A stretch of DNA of 64,000 nt from Pseudoalteromonas sp. T1lg75 (GTDB lineage: Bacteria; Pseudomonadota; Gammaproteobacteria; Enterobacterales; Alteromonadaceae), in NCBI RefSeq assembly GCF_002964705.1, contig NZ_PQCD01000022.1:229619-293618 (forward strand). Reading direction: 5' to 3'. Position 1 is the first letter of the stretch. Each line of letters begins with the position of its first letter. The position numbers and the translations under genes are program-made. The notes under the pieces are model-generated. The model worked only from the letters and a program-made list of their open reading frames with translations. It was not told where the DNA came from and made no database searches. Positions 55,249-63,910 of this stretch are shown piece after piece.

Positions 55249-56886
55249 TTAAGCAATACTGGCGTTGACCAGCTCAATGGCAGCTTGTTCTAATTGTGCC
55301 AGGTGTTGCTCGCCCTTAAAGGATTCAAAGTAGATCTTATAGATATCTTCGGTGCCCGAAGGACGTGCCGCAAACCAACCATTTTCGGTGACCACCTTAA
55401 GGCCACCAATGGCGGCATGATTGCCCGGTGCCTCAGTTAACTTGGCAACTATAAGTTCACCGGCCAGCTCGGTGGCACTGATATCGTCACCGCTTAATGC
55501 TTTAAGCTTTTGTTTTTGCTCTGAATTTGCAGGAGCATCGATGCGTTTGTAAAGCGGTTCACCAAATTTGGCGACCAGCTCGCGATAGTATTGCGACGGT
55601 GTTTTACCGGTCACCGCAAGGATCTCGGCGGCCAATAGGCCCATAATAAAACCGTCTTTATCTGTACACCACACCGAGCCGTCGATGCGTAAAAACGCCG
55701 CGCCGGCACTTTCTTCACCACCAAAGCACAGGGCACTGCTGTGCAGACCCTCAACAAACCATTTCATGCCTACCGGCACTTCGACCAGCTCTTTGCCATG
55801 GCTGGCCACCACCTTGTCGATGATAGCGCTTGATACAAGAGTCTTACCTACCTTGACGTCCTCTGGCCACTCGCGATGGGTCAACAGGTAGTCGATGGCC
55901 ACTGCCAGGAAGTGGTTAGGGTTCATCAAACCATCCTTGGTAACAATGCCATGACGGTCAAAGTCGGGATCATTACCTATGCCGATATCGAATCTGTCTT
56001 TAAGACCAATCAGGTTGGTCATGGCGTAAGGCGACGAGCAGTCCATACGGATTTTGCCGTCTTTGTCTTGCGGCATAAAGGCAAAACGTGGGTCGATGAC
56101 GTCGTTCACCACGGTCAGGTTTAAACCGTATTGCTTAGCGATAAGCGGCCAATAGTTGATGCCCGAACCACCAAGTGGGTCAATGCCCAGGCTGATACCG
56201 GATTTGGCAATGGCATGCATATCCACTACGTTGACAAGGTCTTCGACATACGGGGTTTTCAGGTCCACATACTTGATAAAACCGGAGCGCACCGCCTGCA
56301 CATAAGGAAACAGCTCGACTTCAACCAGATCTTCCGCCAGCAGCTGGTTCGCTCTGTCCTCAATCCATTTGGTGATCTCTGTGTCCGCCGGGCCACCATT
56401 CGGTGGGTTGTATTTAAAACCCCCATCCTGTGGCGGATTATGTGACGGCGTCACCACGATGCCATCGGCCAGCTCGCCCGGGTGGGCTTGGTTATGACTC
56501 ACCACCGCATGACTGATCACCGGCGTTGGTGTGTAGTCATCCCCTTCTTGGGTGATGATCTGCACCTCATTGGCAACCAAGACCTCAATGGCAGAATTAA
56601 ACGCTGCCTCAGACAAGGCATGGGTGTCTTTACCCAGGAACAAGGGGCCAAAGATATTGTTTTGTTTGCGGTAATCGCAAATAGCCTGAGTAATGGCCAA
56701 AATATGCGATTCGTTAAACTGGGTATTCAAGGAGCAGCCACGATGGCCCGAGGTGCCAAATGCCACACGCTGTTCGGGGTTTTGCTCAACGTCAGGTTCA
56801 TGCAAATAATACGCACTCATCAGCTTGGGCACATTAATCAGCTCTGACTGAGGGGCGGTTTTTCCAGCGTTAGGATGAACGGCCAT
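55249..56886 (-). CDS. pgm: Phosphoglucomutase (alpha-D-glucose phosphate-specific)
   Basis: Interconverts glucose 1- and 6-phosphate for glycogen, UDP-glucose and envelope sugar synthesis. 545 residues, as in E. coli Pgm (546). AFGTSGHRG, the phosphoserine loop [21 protein letters not shown], metal-binding [11 protein letters not shown], sugar-binding [10 protein letters not shown] and phosphate-binding [13 protein letters not shown] are all intact. It lies 10 bases downstream of seqA, the same seqA-pgm operon found in enterics. Confidence 0.97.
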   Translation of the reverse strand: MAVHPNAGKTAPQSELINVPKLMSAYYLHEPDVEQNPEQRVAFGTSGHRGCSLNTQFNESHILAITQAICDYRKQNNIFGPLFLGKDTHALSEAAFNSAIEVLVANEVQIITQEGDDYTPTPVISHAVVSHNQAHPGELADGIVVTPSHNPPQDGGFKYNPPNGGPADTEITKWIEDRANQLLAEDLVEVELFPYVQAVRSGFIKYVDLKTPYVEDLVNVVDMHAIAKSGISLGIDPLGGSGINYWPLIAKQYGLNLTVVNDVIDPRFAFMPQDKDGKIRMDCSSPYAMTNLIGLKDRFDIGIGNDPDFDRHGIVTKDGLMNPNHFLAVAIDYLLTHREWPEDVKVGKTLVSSAIIDKVVASHGKELVEVPVGMKWFVEGLHSSALCFGGEESAGAAFLRIDGSVWCTDKDGFIMGLLAAEILAVTGKTPSQYYRELVAKFGEPLYKRIDAPANSEQKQKLKALSGDDISATELAGELIVAKLTEAPGNHAAIGGLKVVTENGWFAARPSGTEDIYKIYFESFKGEQHLAQLEQAAIELVNASIA

Positions 56887-56896
56887 ACTTGGCTCC

Positions 56897-57490
56897 TTAT
56901 AAATAGTCGCGAATGGTTTCAGCTTGTTCTTTGCTATAACCTAACTCCAGAGCCACCTCATGCAGCATCATTTTCTTGCGCGTGGTGTTGGAGTTAGTCA
57001 TCACCCAATACGGGCTGTCGTCTATGTTCTTTGGATTTAGGCTGCTGCCGCTGGCCTGAAGCTCTTCTTTGCTGGTGGCAAAGTAGCGACGGTCACGACC
57101 TTTAATATTCAAGACACGTTCAAAGGTGGTTTTGTGGCTGCGGTGAAATGCCGCAAGAATAAATAAGAAGCGACCCACCACCCCTTTTTGCATCGCCAAT
57201 TCTTCTTTATTAAGAATATCGAATACCGACCCTTGATTGCTGGCCTGTGCTTTAGCAGGTGCACTGGTTGCCACTGTAGCAGTCTCTGATTGTTCTAAGC
57301 CGGTTGCGTCAGCCGATGTTGCGGGTGCAGTTGTCACTGCAGGGGCAGGCGCGGCCGCAGGCACCGAATCGGCGCCCGTATTGTGCAGATTCAATAAACG
57401 ACGCAGAATAGTAGAGGCACTCTCGCCAATACTTTGGGTGTTGCTGGCGATATATTGATATAGCTCGTCGTCTATTTCTATTTTTTTCAT
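56897..57490 (-). CDS. seqA: Negative modulator of replication initiation SeqA
   Basis: Binds hemimethylated GATC pairs, sequesters oriC and organises new DNA. 197 residues from the ATG at 57490 (AGGA upstream). The N-terminal multimerisation domain [33 protein letters not shown] is classic. A long Ala/Thr-rich linker (about 50-100) follows, then the C-terminal DNA-binding domain with [11 protein letters not shown] and [21 protein letters not shown]. The linker is longer than in E. coli SeqA (181 residues). Its presence implies Dam methylation in this organism. Confidence 0.96.
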   Translation of the reverse strand: MKKIEIDDELYQYIASNTQSIGESASTILRRLLNLHNTGADSVPAAAPAPAVTTAPATSADATGLEQSETATVATSAPAKAQASNQGSVFDILNKEELAMQKGVVGRFLFILAAFHRSHKTTFERVLNIKGRDRRYFATSKEELQASGSSLNPKNIDDSPYWVMTNSNTTRKKMMLHEVALELGYSKEQAETIRDYL

Positions 57491-57678
57491 GATATTCCTG
57501 TCATTACTGCCATGTCTTTCACGCATGCCAGAATTATACCCAAGTTACCTGAATAAGCTAGGGTATACAGAGCATCATCTCGGTATAAATACGCCAGTTG
57601 ATTTACCTTCAAGGTTGCAAATAGGCCCTTAGCTCGGGCACAATCCCTGCGTTTTCCTAACCCCAAATTGGCATATCT

Positions 57679-58455
57679 ATGTTACTTAATTATGAACAAA
57701 GCGGATTAAGTGCCGAGCAGGCGCCGAGCGTTATCGTTATCCATGGCCTGTTTGGCTCCCTCGACAACTTAAAAGTGGTCGCGCGGGCGCTGGGCGAGCA
57801 CTTTCATGTGGTTAATGTGGATGTGCGCAACCATGGTCGTTCATTTCACAGCGAGCAGATGGATTATCCGGCCATGGCCGAGGACATCATTGCCCTGCTC
57901 GCCCATTTAGGCATAGACAAAGCCCATTTGGTGGGCCACTCCATGGGCGGTAAAATTGCCATGCAGGTGGCGCTCACTAAACCCGAATGTGTCGATAAGC
58001 TGGTGGTCTTGGATATCGCCCCGGTTGCTTATCATTCTCGCCACGACGCCATTTTTAAGGCCCTGCATAGCGTGGCCGAGATCGCCGTGCGCTCGCGCGC
58101 TGAAGCCGACGCCCTGATGAGTGAACACATTGACACTATGGGCGTACGCCAGTTTTTGGCTAAGAGTTTGAGCAAAACTGACTCGGGCGCCCTGGGCTGG
58201 CAATTTAACCTGCCGGTGCTGGCCTCACAATATCAACAAATTCTCTCTGCCCCAGTTGCAAATGATTCTTGTTTGTGTGATACACTCTTTATCAAGGGTG
58301 CCGACTCGGATTACATCGATAGCCCCTACCGCGATGAGATTATGCGCCTGTTTCCCAAGGCCAAGGCCAAGGTGATTCAAGGAGCCGGACACTGGCTGCA
58401 CGCGGAAAAACCGGTGGCGGTGAATAAGTCCATTGTTGATTTTTTAACTCGTTAA
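57679..58455 (+). CDS. ybfF: YbfF-type alpha/beta-hydrolase esterase
   Basis: 258 residues. Conserved HGLFGSLDNLKVVAR, DVRNHGRS, the nucleophile in GHSMGGKIAM and the histidine in GAGHWLHAEKP. E. coli YbfF sits next to seqA in the same way and is an acyl-CoA/palmitoyl-type esterase in vitro. It is divergent from seqA. Confidence 0.93.
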   Translation: MLLNYEQSGLSAEQAPSVIVIHGLFGSLDNLKVVARALGEHFHVVNVDVRNHGRSFHSEQMDYPAMAEDIIALLAHLGIDKAHLVGHSMGGKIAMQVALTKPECVDKLVVLDIAPVAYHSRHDAIFKALHSVAEIAVRSRAEADALMSEHIDTMGVRQFLAKSLSKTDSGALGWQFNLPVLASQYQQILSAPVANDSCLCDTLFIKGADSDYIDSPYRDEIMRLFPKAKAKVIQGAGHWLHAEKPVAVNKSIVDFLTR

Positions 58456-58580
58456 TCCATATCAATAAATTTGTGTGTTAAGCGCACTATACTGATGTGG
58501 GTCGAAACGCGCATTATGGCCTAAATTATTCGTTTTTTATGTGCTACAATGCGCGCCGTTTTACAAATAGGTAGCAGTAC

Positions 58581-58802
58581 ATGGTCGACCAATTAATAAA
58601 TGGACTAGATACCCTTGGGTTGTATTTTGGCCTTGCTGGCATCTTTTTTTTCATCGGCATGGCAATTCAAGACGTGTTGAAAAAAGGCGATGTGCCTAAA
58701 TTTGGCCGTTATGTTGTATGGCTTGTATTATTTTTAGGCTGTTCCGGCTTTATCGCTAAGGGCCTTATTCAGGTGTTTTGGCAAGGAGCAGGTGTGGGTT
58801 AA
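58581..58802 (+). CDS. DUF2788 small membrane protein
   Basis: 73 residues with two membrane helices (about 12-33 and 44-66) joined by a short basic loop KKGDVPKFG. It has the usual DUF2788 placement between ybfF and ybfE in Alteromonadales. Function is unknown. The next gene starts 2 bases after its stop. Confidence 0.88.
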   Translation: MVDQLINGLDTLGLYFGLAGIFFFIGMAIQDVLKKGDVPKFGRYVVWLVLFLGCSGFIAKGLIQVFWQGAGVG

Positions 58803-58804
58803 CC

Positions 58805-59083
58805 ATGGCCAAGTCAGAGCTAGATAGAACGACGCTCGATTTATTCGAGTACGAGCGACGCCCGGGTCGTCCAAAAACAAACCCGCTCCCACGGGAGTTA
58901 CAATTAAAAGTTAATAAGCGAAACCAGCTTAAGCGCGATAAGGCGCGAGGCTTGAAACGCGTCGAATTTAAAGTTTCATCGGAGCTGTATCAGGCATTAA
59001 ATGATATGGCGGATGCGCAAAATATTAGCCGCAGTGCGTTGATTGAAACCATTTTGCAAGAACGATTGGCTATAGATACATAA
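58805..59083 (+). CDS. ybfE: YbfE-like LexA-regulated CopG/RHH-type protein
   Basis: 92 residues from the ATG at 58805; the longer frame starts at a TTG inside DUF2788. The N-terminal DLFEYERRPGRPKTNPLPRELQ is diagnostic of YbfE, and the C-terminal half (VEFKVSSELYQALNDMADAQNISRSALIETIL) is a ribbon-helix-helix. E. coli YbfE is under LexA control; I saw no clear LexA box here. Its target is unknown. It precedes fldA by 14 bases, so it is probably in an operon with it. Confidence 0.9.
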   Translation: MAKSELDRTTLDLFEYERRPGRPKTNPLPRELQLKVNKRNQLKRDKARGLKRVEFKVSSELYQALNDMADAQNISRSALIETILQERLAIDT

Positions 59084-59097
59084 AAGGTTATTTATTC

Positions 59098-59625
59098 ATG
59101 GCAAGTGTAGGTATATTTTTTGGTAGCGACACGGGTAACACTGAACACGTAGCAAAAATGATCCAAAAAGAGCTCGGCAAGAAACTCGTGGCCGTGCACG
59201 ATATCGCAAAAAGTAGTAAAGAAGAGATCGCAGAGTTTGACTTGCTGCTATTTGGTATCCCTACTTGGTACTATGGTGAAGCTCAGTGTGACTGGGACGA
59301 CTTTTTCCCTGAATTAGAAGAAATCGACTTCGAAGGTAAACTTTGTGCCATCTTCGGTTGCGGCGACCAGGAAGACTACGCCGAGTACTTCCTAGATGCC
59401 ATGGGCATGGTTAACGACATCATCACCGAGCGTGGTGCCATCGTTGTCGGTCACTGGTCTACCGAAGGTTACGACTTCGAAGCCTCAAAAGGCATGGCCG
59501 ATGACAATCACTTTGTTGGCCTGGGCATTGATGAAGACCGCCAGCCGGAGCTAACCGAGCAGCGCGTGAAGCAGTGGTGTGCACAAATTCATGACGAAAT
59601 GTGCCTGGCCGAATTAGCCGACTAA
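59098..59625 (+). CDS. fldA: Flavodoxin I, long-chain
   Basis: FMN electron carrier for methionine synthase, radical SAM enzymes (including BioB, encoded in this window) and others. 175 residues, with the FMN phosphate loop GSDTGNTEHVAK, the IPTWYYGEAQCDWDDF 60-loop with stacking Trp/Tyr, and GCGDQEDYAEYFLDAMG. It is just upstream of fur, as in E. coli. Confidence 0.97.
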   Translation: MASVGIFFGSDTGNTEHVAKMIQKELGKKLVAVHDIAKSSKEEIAEFDLLLFGIPTWYYGEAQCDWDDFFPELEEIDFEGKLCAIFGCGDQEDYAEYFLDAMGMVNDIITERGAIVVGHWSTEGYDFEASKGMADDNHFVGLGIDEDRQPELTEQRVKQWCAQIHDEMCLAELAD

Positions 59626-59634
59626 GTCTTTGCC

Positions 59635-59665
59635 GGGCAAGTTGAACTTGGCTTTACACTTGCCC
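59635..59665 (+). terminator. Hairpin after fldA
   Basis: GGGCAAGT (59635-59642) pairs with ACTTGCCC (59658-59665) across a 15-base loop, with no T run. It may weaken read-through into fur. Confidence 0.4.
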
Positions 59666-59763
59666 CCTAAGCACGTTATTGTTAATTTTTAAAATGCGTC
59701 GCGCGCACTGGGGCAAAGTCTGCCTTATGTGCACAAAAAGAATCATAATTGAGAACACGTTGA

Positions 59764-60207
59764 ATGACTGATCATAACCTAGAGCTCAAAAAAGCTGGCC
59801 TTAAGGTCACGCTCCCACGGATCAAAATTTTAGAGATCCTTCAGTGCCCTGATAACCAACATATCAGCGCCGAGGACGTCTATAAAATCCTGCTCGATAA
59901 CAGTGAAGAAATCGGTCTGGCAACTGTGTATCGCGTACTGAACCAATTCGACGACGCCGGTATTGTAACCCGTCACCACTTCGAAGGCGGCAAATCGGTA
60001 TTTGAACTTGCCGGTTCAACGCACCACGACCACCTGGTGTGCTTAAAGTGTGGCCGCGTAATCGAATTTGAAGACGAGCTAATTGAGCAGCGTCAGCTGG
60101 AAATCGCCAGCAGCAATGGCATTAAGCTGACCAACCACTCACTTTACCTGTATGGTGAATGTGTGGACACGGATGCGTGTAAGCAATACGCATTAGAAAA
60201 CGGCTAA
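59764..60207 (+). CDS. fur: Ferric uptake regulator Fur
   Basis: Iron-responsive repressor. 147 residues. The winged-helix N-terminal domain (KKAGLKVTLPRIKILEIL, EIGLATVYRVLNQF) is followed by the metal sites HHFEGGKSVFEL and THHDHLVCLKCGRVIEF, and a second Cys pair in GECVDTDACK. Its upstream gap holds only a weak Fur-box-like word and I do not call autoregulation from it. A terminator follows. Confidence 0.98.
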   Translation: MTDHNLELKKAGLKVTLPRIKILEILQCPDNQHISAEDVYKILLDNSEEIGLATVYRVLNQFDDAGIVTRHHFEGGKSVFELAGSTHHDHLVCLKCGRVIEFEDELIEQRQLEIASSNGIKLTNHSLYLYGECVDTDACKQYALENG

Positions 60208-60227
60208 GCGCCCTTTTCACTCACATT

Positions 60228-60252
60228 AAGCCTGCCTAGCGCAGGCTTTTTT
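60228..60252 (+). terminator. Terminator after fur
   Basis: AAGCCTGC (60228-60235) pairs with GCAGGCTT (60241-60248) across CTAGC, followed by a T run. Confidence 0.9.
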
Positions 60253-60309
60253 GTGTCTGCTTTTAAGGTGTTGATAATGAGGCATTAAGGTGTGTTGCGT
60301 GGGTTGCGG

Positions 60310-60525
60310 TTATTTCCAACCTTGAAGCCATTTTTCTTGGCTTTTCAATTCAGTCCAGTCTATTAAGTACTCGTTCTTAGACAGAACCGCTTCCAATTTA
60401 CAGGAAATGACAGAACCCTCCTCGTCGAACTCAATTTCTGATACTAAGAAATGCTTTTCTCGATTCATCGGCTTCACTGCTGTCCACTTACTATGGTGTA
60501 ATTTAGCCGGGTTAATGCGGTTCAT
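60310..60525 (-). CDS. TIGR02450-type small Trp-rich protein
   Basis: 71 residues from the ATG at 60525, with GGAG ahead. MNRINPAKLHHSKWTAVKPMNREKHFLVSEIEFD is typical of this family (also DUF2389), with further tryptophans in DWTELKSQEKWLQGW. Function is unknown. It marks the last typical chromosomal gene before the accessory right end, though as a small gene on the minus strand next to an attC-like site it could itself be a former cassette. Confidence 0.82.
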   Translation of the reverse strand: MNRINPAKLHHSKWTAVKPMNREKHFLVSEIEFDEEGSVISCKLEAVLSKNEYLIDWTELKSQEKWLQGWK

Positions 60526-60621
60526 GCCCACTCCAAAACGTTCTGACTGTATTTGCAAACAATGAGTTTTACGAAGCTTCTAAGACTCAAGTTCAGTAAT
60601 TTTGAATGTTAACAGAGAACA

Positions 60622-60681
60622 CCTAACGTTAAAGTTAAAAGCAAGACGTTTTTCAGGTCCTTTTTGAACGCCTTGTAAGCG
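60622..60681 (-). repeat. attC-like site downstream of nhaA (probable)
   Basis: On the minus strand the 60 bases begin CTTACAAGGCGTTCAAAAAG, resembling the left half of Vibrio-type attC sites, and end in AACGTTAGG, an R'-type core. The inner L sites are not clear and the outer arms pair poorly, so this is a degenerate or partial site. The 228-base gap 60526-60753 holds nothing else I can name. Confidence 0.42.
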
Positions 60682-60753
60682 CCAGTGGCAACACAAACAG
60701 CATCCGTTATCACCGCTCCAAACGGGTATGAAGAACTGCCATTGGTGACACAG

Positions 60754-62088
60754 TCAAGGAGTTTTTGTACGTGCAGGCAAGCACCTCAAAAGTGCAAGCC
60801 CAGCCACTGCAGAGAAAACGGATGCGAGGAAAATTCCCAGCTTAGCACTGTCAATCAGGGTCTTATCGAAAGCTATGTTCGCAATGAACAACGCCATGGT
60901 GAAGCCGATTCCGGCGAGCAGGCTCCCCCCGGCCAATACCCTCCAGCTAAGTTCAGGTGGGCGAATGGCGATGTGCAAACGTATAGCCAGCCAACAGAAC
61001 AACAGGATACCAATAGGCTTACCAAGCACGAAGCCTAGGTAAATTGCTACTGCGAGCAAGCTTTCCACTTCGCTGAACGTGAGTGGCAATCCAGAGTTCG
61101 CAAATGCGAACAGGGGCATGATGACAAAACCCACCCAGGGATGTAGCGCCATCTCCAGACGCTCCACTGGAGATAGCGTTTCACGCACGGCAATTTCGGC
61201 CATCTGTAATGTTTGACGATCCTTGGTATCGCCGCTGCTTTCACTGCTTGCTGGATGCGCAATAACCTGACCCAATATCGCGTACAACCGCTTATCGCTG
61301 ACCCATCGACGCGCCGGCGTCATCAGGCCGAGCATCACGCCTGTGATGGTAGCGTGGATCCCGGATGCATCCACGGCAAGCCAGATGACCAGGCCCACGA
61401 GAAAGTACAAAGGAAAACCACGAAAACCGAGCCTTGCAATTACGCGGATACTCACTAGGCCAAGCGCAGCCATCACCAAGGGCCACCAGGCAATATCACT
61501 GCTGTAGCCGATTGCGACGACCAGTATGGCGCCGATATCGTCAACAATCGCTAACGACAGCATAAACACCCTTAAGCTTTGAGGAACGCGTGAGCCAAGC
61601 AGGGCGAGGCAACCGATAACAAACGCTGTGTCAGTTGCCATGACAGTGCCCCATCCATGCTGGCCGGGCTGTCCTGATTGCAGTGCCAGATAGATCGTAG
61701 CGGGAACGATCATACCGCCCAGCGCAGCGACTATGGATAACGCGGCCATGCGGGGCTTGCTCAACTCGCCGAGAACCAACTCCCGCTTAAGTTCCAATGC
61801 GACAAGAAAGAAAAACAGCGTCATCAGGCCATCATTGATCCATTCCCGCAGTGAACGGGCAAACTCGAATGAGCCAACCTGAAGACCTATTTGTGTCTCC
61901 CATGCGTGTTCGAACGAGTCAGCCCACGGTGAGTTGGATACAATGAGTGCGGCAACAGTGAAAAATAGAAGAATGGCCCCACCCGCTGACTCAATACGCA
62001 AGAAGCGCACAAAGGGGTTGGTCAGCCGATCAGCAAATTCCTTCGGTAATCGGGTGACTCCTGAATTGTCTTGCTTACCTGTACCCAT
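60754..62088 (-). CDS. nhaA: Na+/H+ antiporter NhaA
   Basis: Expels Na+ or Li+ in exchange for two protons at alkaline pH. 444 residues and about 12 membrane helices. The ion-binding aspartates are in LAIVDDIGAILV, and MTLFFFLVALELKRELVLGEL, ATDTAFVIGCLALLG and GIGFTMALFIANIAF are conserved. It is longer than E. coli NhaA (388) through an insertion around PASSESSGDTKDRQTLQ and an N-terminal extension. It lies on the minus strand in the accessory end with cassette-like genes, so it may have been acquired with them. Confidence 0.95.
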   Translation of the reverse strand: MGTGKQDNSGVTRLPKEFADRLTNPFVRFLRIESAGGAILLFFTVAALIVSNSPWADSFEHAWETQIGLQVGSFEFARSLREWINDGLMTLFFFLVALELKRELVLGELSKPRMAALSIVAALGGMIVPATIYLALQSGQPGQHGWGTVMATDTAFVIGCLALLGSRVPQSLRVFMLSLAIVDDIGAILVVAIGYSSDIAWWPLVMAALGLVSIRVIARLGFRGFPLYFLVGLVIWLAVDASGIHATITGVMLGLMTPARRWVSDKRLYAILGQVIAHPASSESSGDTKDRQTLQMAEIAVRETLSPVERLEMALHPWVGFVIMPLFAFANSGLPLTFSEVESLLAVAIYLGFVLGKPIGILLFCWLAIRLHIAIRPPELSWRVLAGGSLLAGIGFTMALFIANIAFDKTLIDSAKLGIFLASVFSAVAGLALLRCLPARTKTP

Positions 62089-62190
62089 AAGAAGTCGTTC
62101 CGACTGTCAAGGGCCAACGCCGAGGTTCAGAGGCGATCTGCCCTTGTGAAAGTAAGGATGCGCAGCGGGTCAAACTTCGCCTGCAAGCAC

Positions 62191-62829
62191 TTAATATATT
62201 TCGTTTTCTACGATACGCTCAAAGCGAAAATAGGCAAATTTCTGCACCCTTTGGGCCGGGGTGATGTGCTCCTCTATTCGCTCCTCAAGCAGCCTGAACT
62301 CCGGCCCAAGCTCGGCCTTCAGCTTTGCAGCATCATATTGAACTATAGGCAATCCACTGCATTTTTCAGGGCCACCGATTGCAAAAGCAGCAATAATTAG
62401 ATGACCGCCCAGGCGCAGCGCCTTTTTCAACGCCCCTACGTAACGCTGACGGTCTGCAGCATCCGTTAAGAAGTGGAACACCGCACGGTCGTGCCAAAGT
62501 GCAACCTGACTATCCGGCGAGAAAGCGGTAACGTCAGACTCAAGCCAATTGACCGCGCCGGCTTTTTCTCCCAGTCGCTTTGCCGATTTAGCCAATGCCG
62601 CACCGGATATATCTAGGACGGTAAGATTTGTGTACCCCTGATCAAGCAGTTGGTCGACCAGCACCGACGCTCCCCCACCTACGTCTATGATCGGAGACAC
62701 GGGTTGGAGATGACTGTTGGCTATGAGCTCAAGGGAGAGGACCGGCTTTGCTTGAAACCAGCTGACTTCAGTCACTTCTTTGTGCTCATAGACGTTTTGC
62801 CAATGAGCCTTTCTATCAAACTCTTGCAC
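62191..62829 (-). CDS. Class I SAM-dependent methyltransferase
   Basis: 212 residues from a GTG at 62829 with a strong GGAGGGG site. N-terminal FDRKAHWQNVYEHKEVTEVSWFQ, SAM-binding PIIDVGGGASVLVDQLL, a LTVLDISGAALAKSAKR acidic loop, and AVFHFLTDAADRQRYV. Substrate is unknown; similar proteins are loosely annotated as thiopurine or trans-aconitate methyltransferases. Its ribosome site starts only about 12 bases from a solo IS terminus, so the IS may supply or have removed its promoter. No attC was found between it and nhaA (101 bases). Confidence 0.85.
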   Translation of the reverse strand: MQEFDRKAHWQNVYEHKEVTEVSWFQAKPVLSLELIANSHLQPVSPIIDVGGGASVLVDQLLDQGYTNLTVLDISGAALAKSAKRLGEKAGAVNWLESDVTAFSPDSQVALWHDRAVFHFLTDAADRQRYVGALKKALRLGGHLIIAAFAIGGPEKCSGLPIVQYDAAKLKAELGPEFRLLEERIEEHITPAQRVQKFAYFRFERIVENEIY

Positions 62830-62849
62830 TTACCCCTCCAGAATGAAAT

Positions 62850-62871
62850 TGGTCTTCCCCATCAAAAGTAG
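62850..62871. mobile_element. Solo 22-bp IS terminus
   Basis: The 22 bases starting TGGTCTTCCCCATC are identical to 63911-63932, the end of the IS3-family element at the right edge, and in the same orientation. No transposase sequence adjoins it. It abuts the truncated attC site on its right and the methyltransferase leader on its left, so it looks like a scar of an IS-mediated deletion. Confidence 0.8.
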
Positions 62872-62919
62872 CACAGGCTCGCTGTTTGGCGTCCTTTGGT
62901 TTCGGCGCTTGTTATGTGC
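62872..62919 (-). repeat. Truncated attC site after the LprI-like cassette
   Basis: On the minus strand it begins GCACATAACAAGCGCCG, matching the first 11 bases of the complete attC at 63363-63466, immediately after the LprI-like stop codon. After about 48 bases it is cut by the solo IS terminus, so the right half (L', R') is missing. Confidence 0.65.
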
Positions 62920-62923
62920 ACTG

Positions 62924-63349
62924 TTAATATGACTTTGGTTCATATGAGTTAGGCTCGGGAAGCAAAGGGGGGGTTGAATCAACATAAGTTAAAAATGACT
63001 GCCACAAAACAGCCGTTCTTTGATGAGTTAATTCTAATTTGCAACCCAGTCCCATAGCCGTCCTTATGGTGCCATCACGCCAAGTGTCATAAACTGCTCC
63101 ACAATGTGCTTCGCGATAACTCAACCAGGCGTCCTGGCCTTTTTGAATTGCAGTTGCTGATACACTGTCTTGTGAATATCTCTCTAGACTCTTCGCCAAG
63201 TACTTAGCCATTACCTTCTCAGCCGCCACCAGATCTTTATGCATACACTGATTAATCGCGAGTGTCGTCCACGCTTTTTCACAGTCTACTTCTTCCTCAG
63301 CGAAAGCGAACAAAGGGATAAAAAGTAACAGGGGCACTAATTTTTTCAT
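62924..63349 (-). CDS. LprI/DUF1311-family exported protein, integron cassette
   Basis: 141 residues from the ATG at 63349, with GGAGAAG upstream inside the cassette. A signal peptide MKKLVPLLLFIPLFAFAEE is followed by a DUF1311 core: VDCEKAWTTLAINQCMHKDL, QDAWLSYREAHCGAVYD and a final Cys in GLGCKLELTHQR, four cysteines in total. Family members include lysozyme inhibitor LprI. It lies between a full attC and a truncated attC on the minus strand, the layout of a gene cassette. Confidence 0.85.
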   Translation of the reverse strand: MKKLVPLLLFIPLFAFAEEEVDCEKAWTTLAINQCMHKDLVAAEKVMAKYLAKSLERYSQDSVSATAIQKGQDAWLSYREAHCGAVYDTWRDGTIRTAMGLGCKLELTHQRTAVLWQSFLTYVDSTPPLLPEPNSYEPKSY

Positions 63350-63362
63350 TGCTTCTCCATGT

Positions 63363-63466
63363 GCACATAACGCCCTGTTAATGGAAAAATTGTGTTGGCT
63401 AAAATGTGAAGCGGAGCAAAACCAAGCCAACGCAATTTTGTCCACTTTAAACAGTTTGTTATGTGC
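63363..63466 (-). repeat. Integron attC recombination site
   Basis: 104 bases whose ends are GCACATAAC and GTTATGTGC (63363-63371 and 63458-63466), the inverted outer cores. Inside, CTGTTAA and TTGTGTTGGCT pair imperfectly with TTTAAACAG and AGCCAACGCAA across a short centre, giving the paired R/L structure typical of attC. It lies between two small minus-strand genes, immediately after the stop of one and just before the ribosome site of the next. Confidence 0.88.
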
Positions 63467-63469
63467 AAA

Positions 63470-63895
63470 CTAGTAAAATCTACACTGTGATTTTGGTAAC
63501 TTTTGCACACTTTCTAATGAATATACAAACTTAGCAACCCGTGATTCGTCGTCGCCAATAGGCGAAAAGCATGTTGTGGTTGATGTTTTTCCTTGAACCC
63601 CAACTGTAATTTCATAAGGAAAGCTACTGACACATATTTTTTCCAAGTCACCTGAACCTGAATTGCCCTCCGCAATATCTAATTTTGCGAGTCTGACTAG
63701 TTCAGCCTTTTCTGACTTATTTAGACTCAGTGATATTATTATTTTTTCTCTGCCATCAGCACAAAGTGAGCGTTCAAATGTACTTTGAAAAGAGTCAAAA
63801 TGGTCAGAGCCCACTCTAAATGAAGCGTATTCCGCCTCATTAGTGCTAGCACATGCAGTCAAAGCAATAGCAATGAAAATTAGATATATTCGCAC
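63470..63895 (-). CDS. Hypothetical lipoprotein, integron cassette
   Basis: 141 residues from a GTG at 63895, which has AAGGGA eight bases upstream; a GTG at 63910 directly beside the IS is also in frame. Lipoprotein signal MRIYLIFIAIALTACAS, then a mature part with four cysteines and no recognised domain. Its stop abuts the complete attC. An IS3-family element is inserted just in front of it, removing its native upstream region. Confidence 0.75.
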   Translation of the reverse strand: MRIYLIFIAIALTACASTNEAEYASFRVGSDHFDSFQSTFERSLCADGREKIIISLSLNKSEKAELVRLAKLDIAEGNSGSGDLEKICVSSFPYEITVGVQGKTSTTTCFSPIGDDESRVAKFVYSLESVQKLPKSQCRFY

Positions 63896-63910
63896 GAAAT
63901 CCCTTTGCAC

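Noticed and set aside
59730..59760. Possible Fur box before fur
   Set aside because: The best alignment (around TCATAATTGAGAACA) matches only about 9 of 14 consensus positions, too weak to claim.
62089..62190. Possible attC between the methyltransferase gene and nhaA
   Set aside because: A GCGTTGGCC word resembles an attC core, but there is no matching partner core or inner palindrome.
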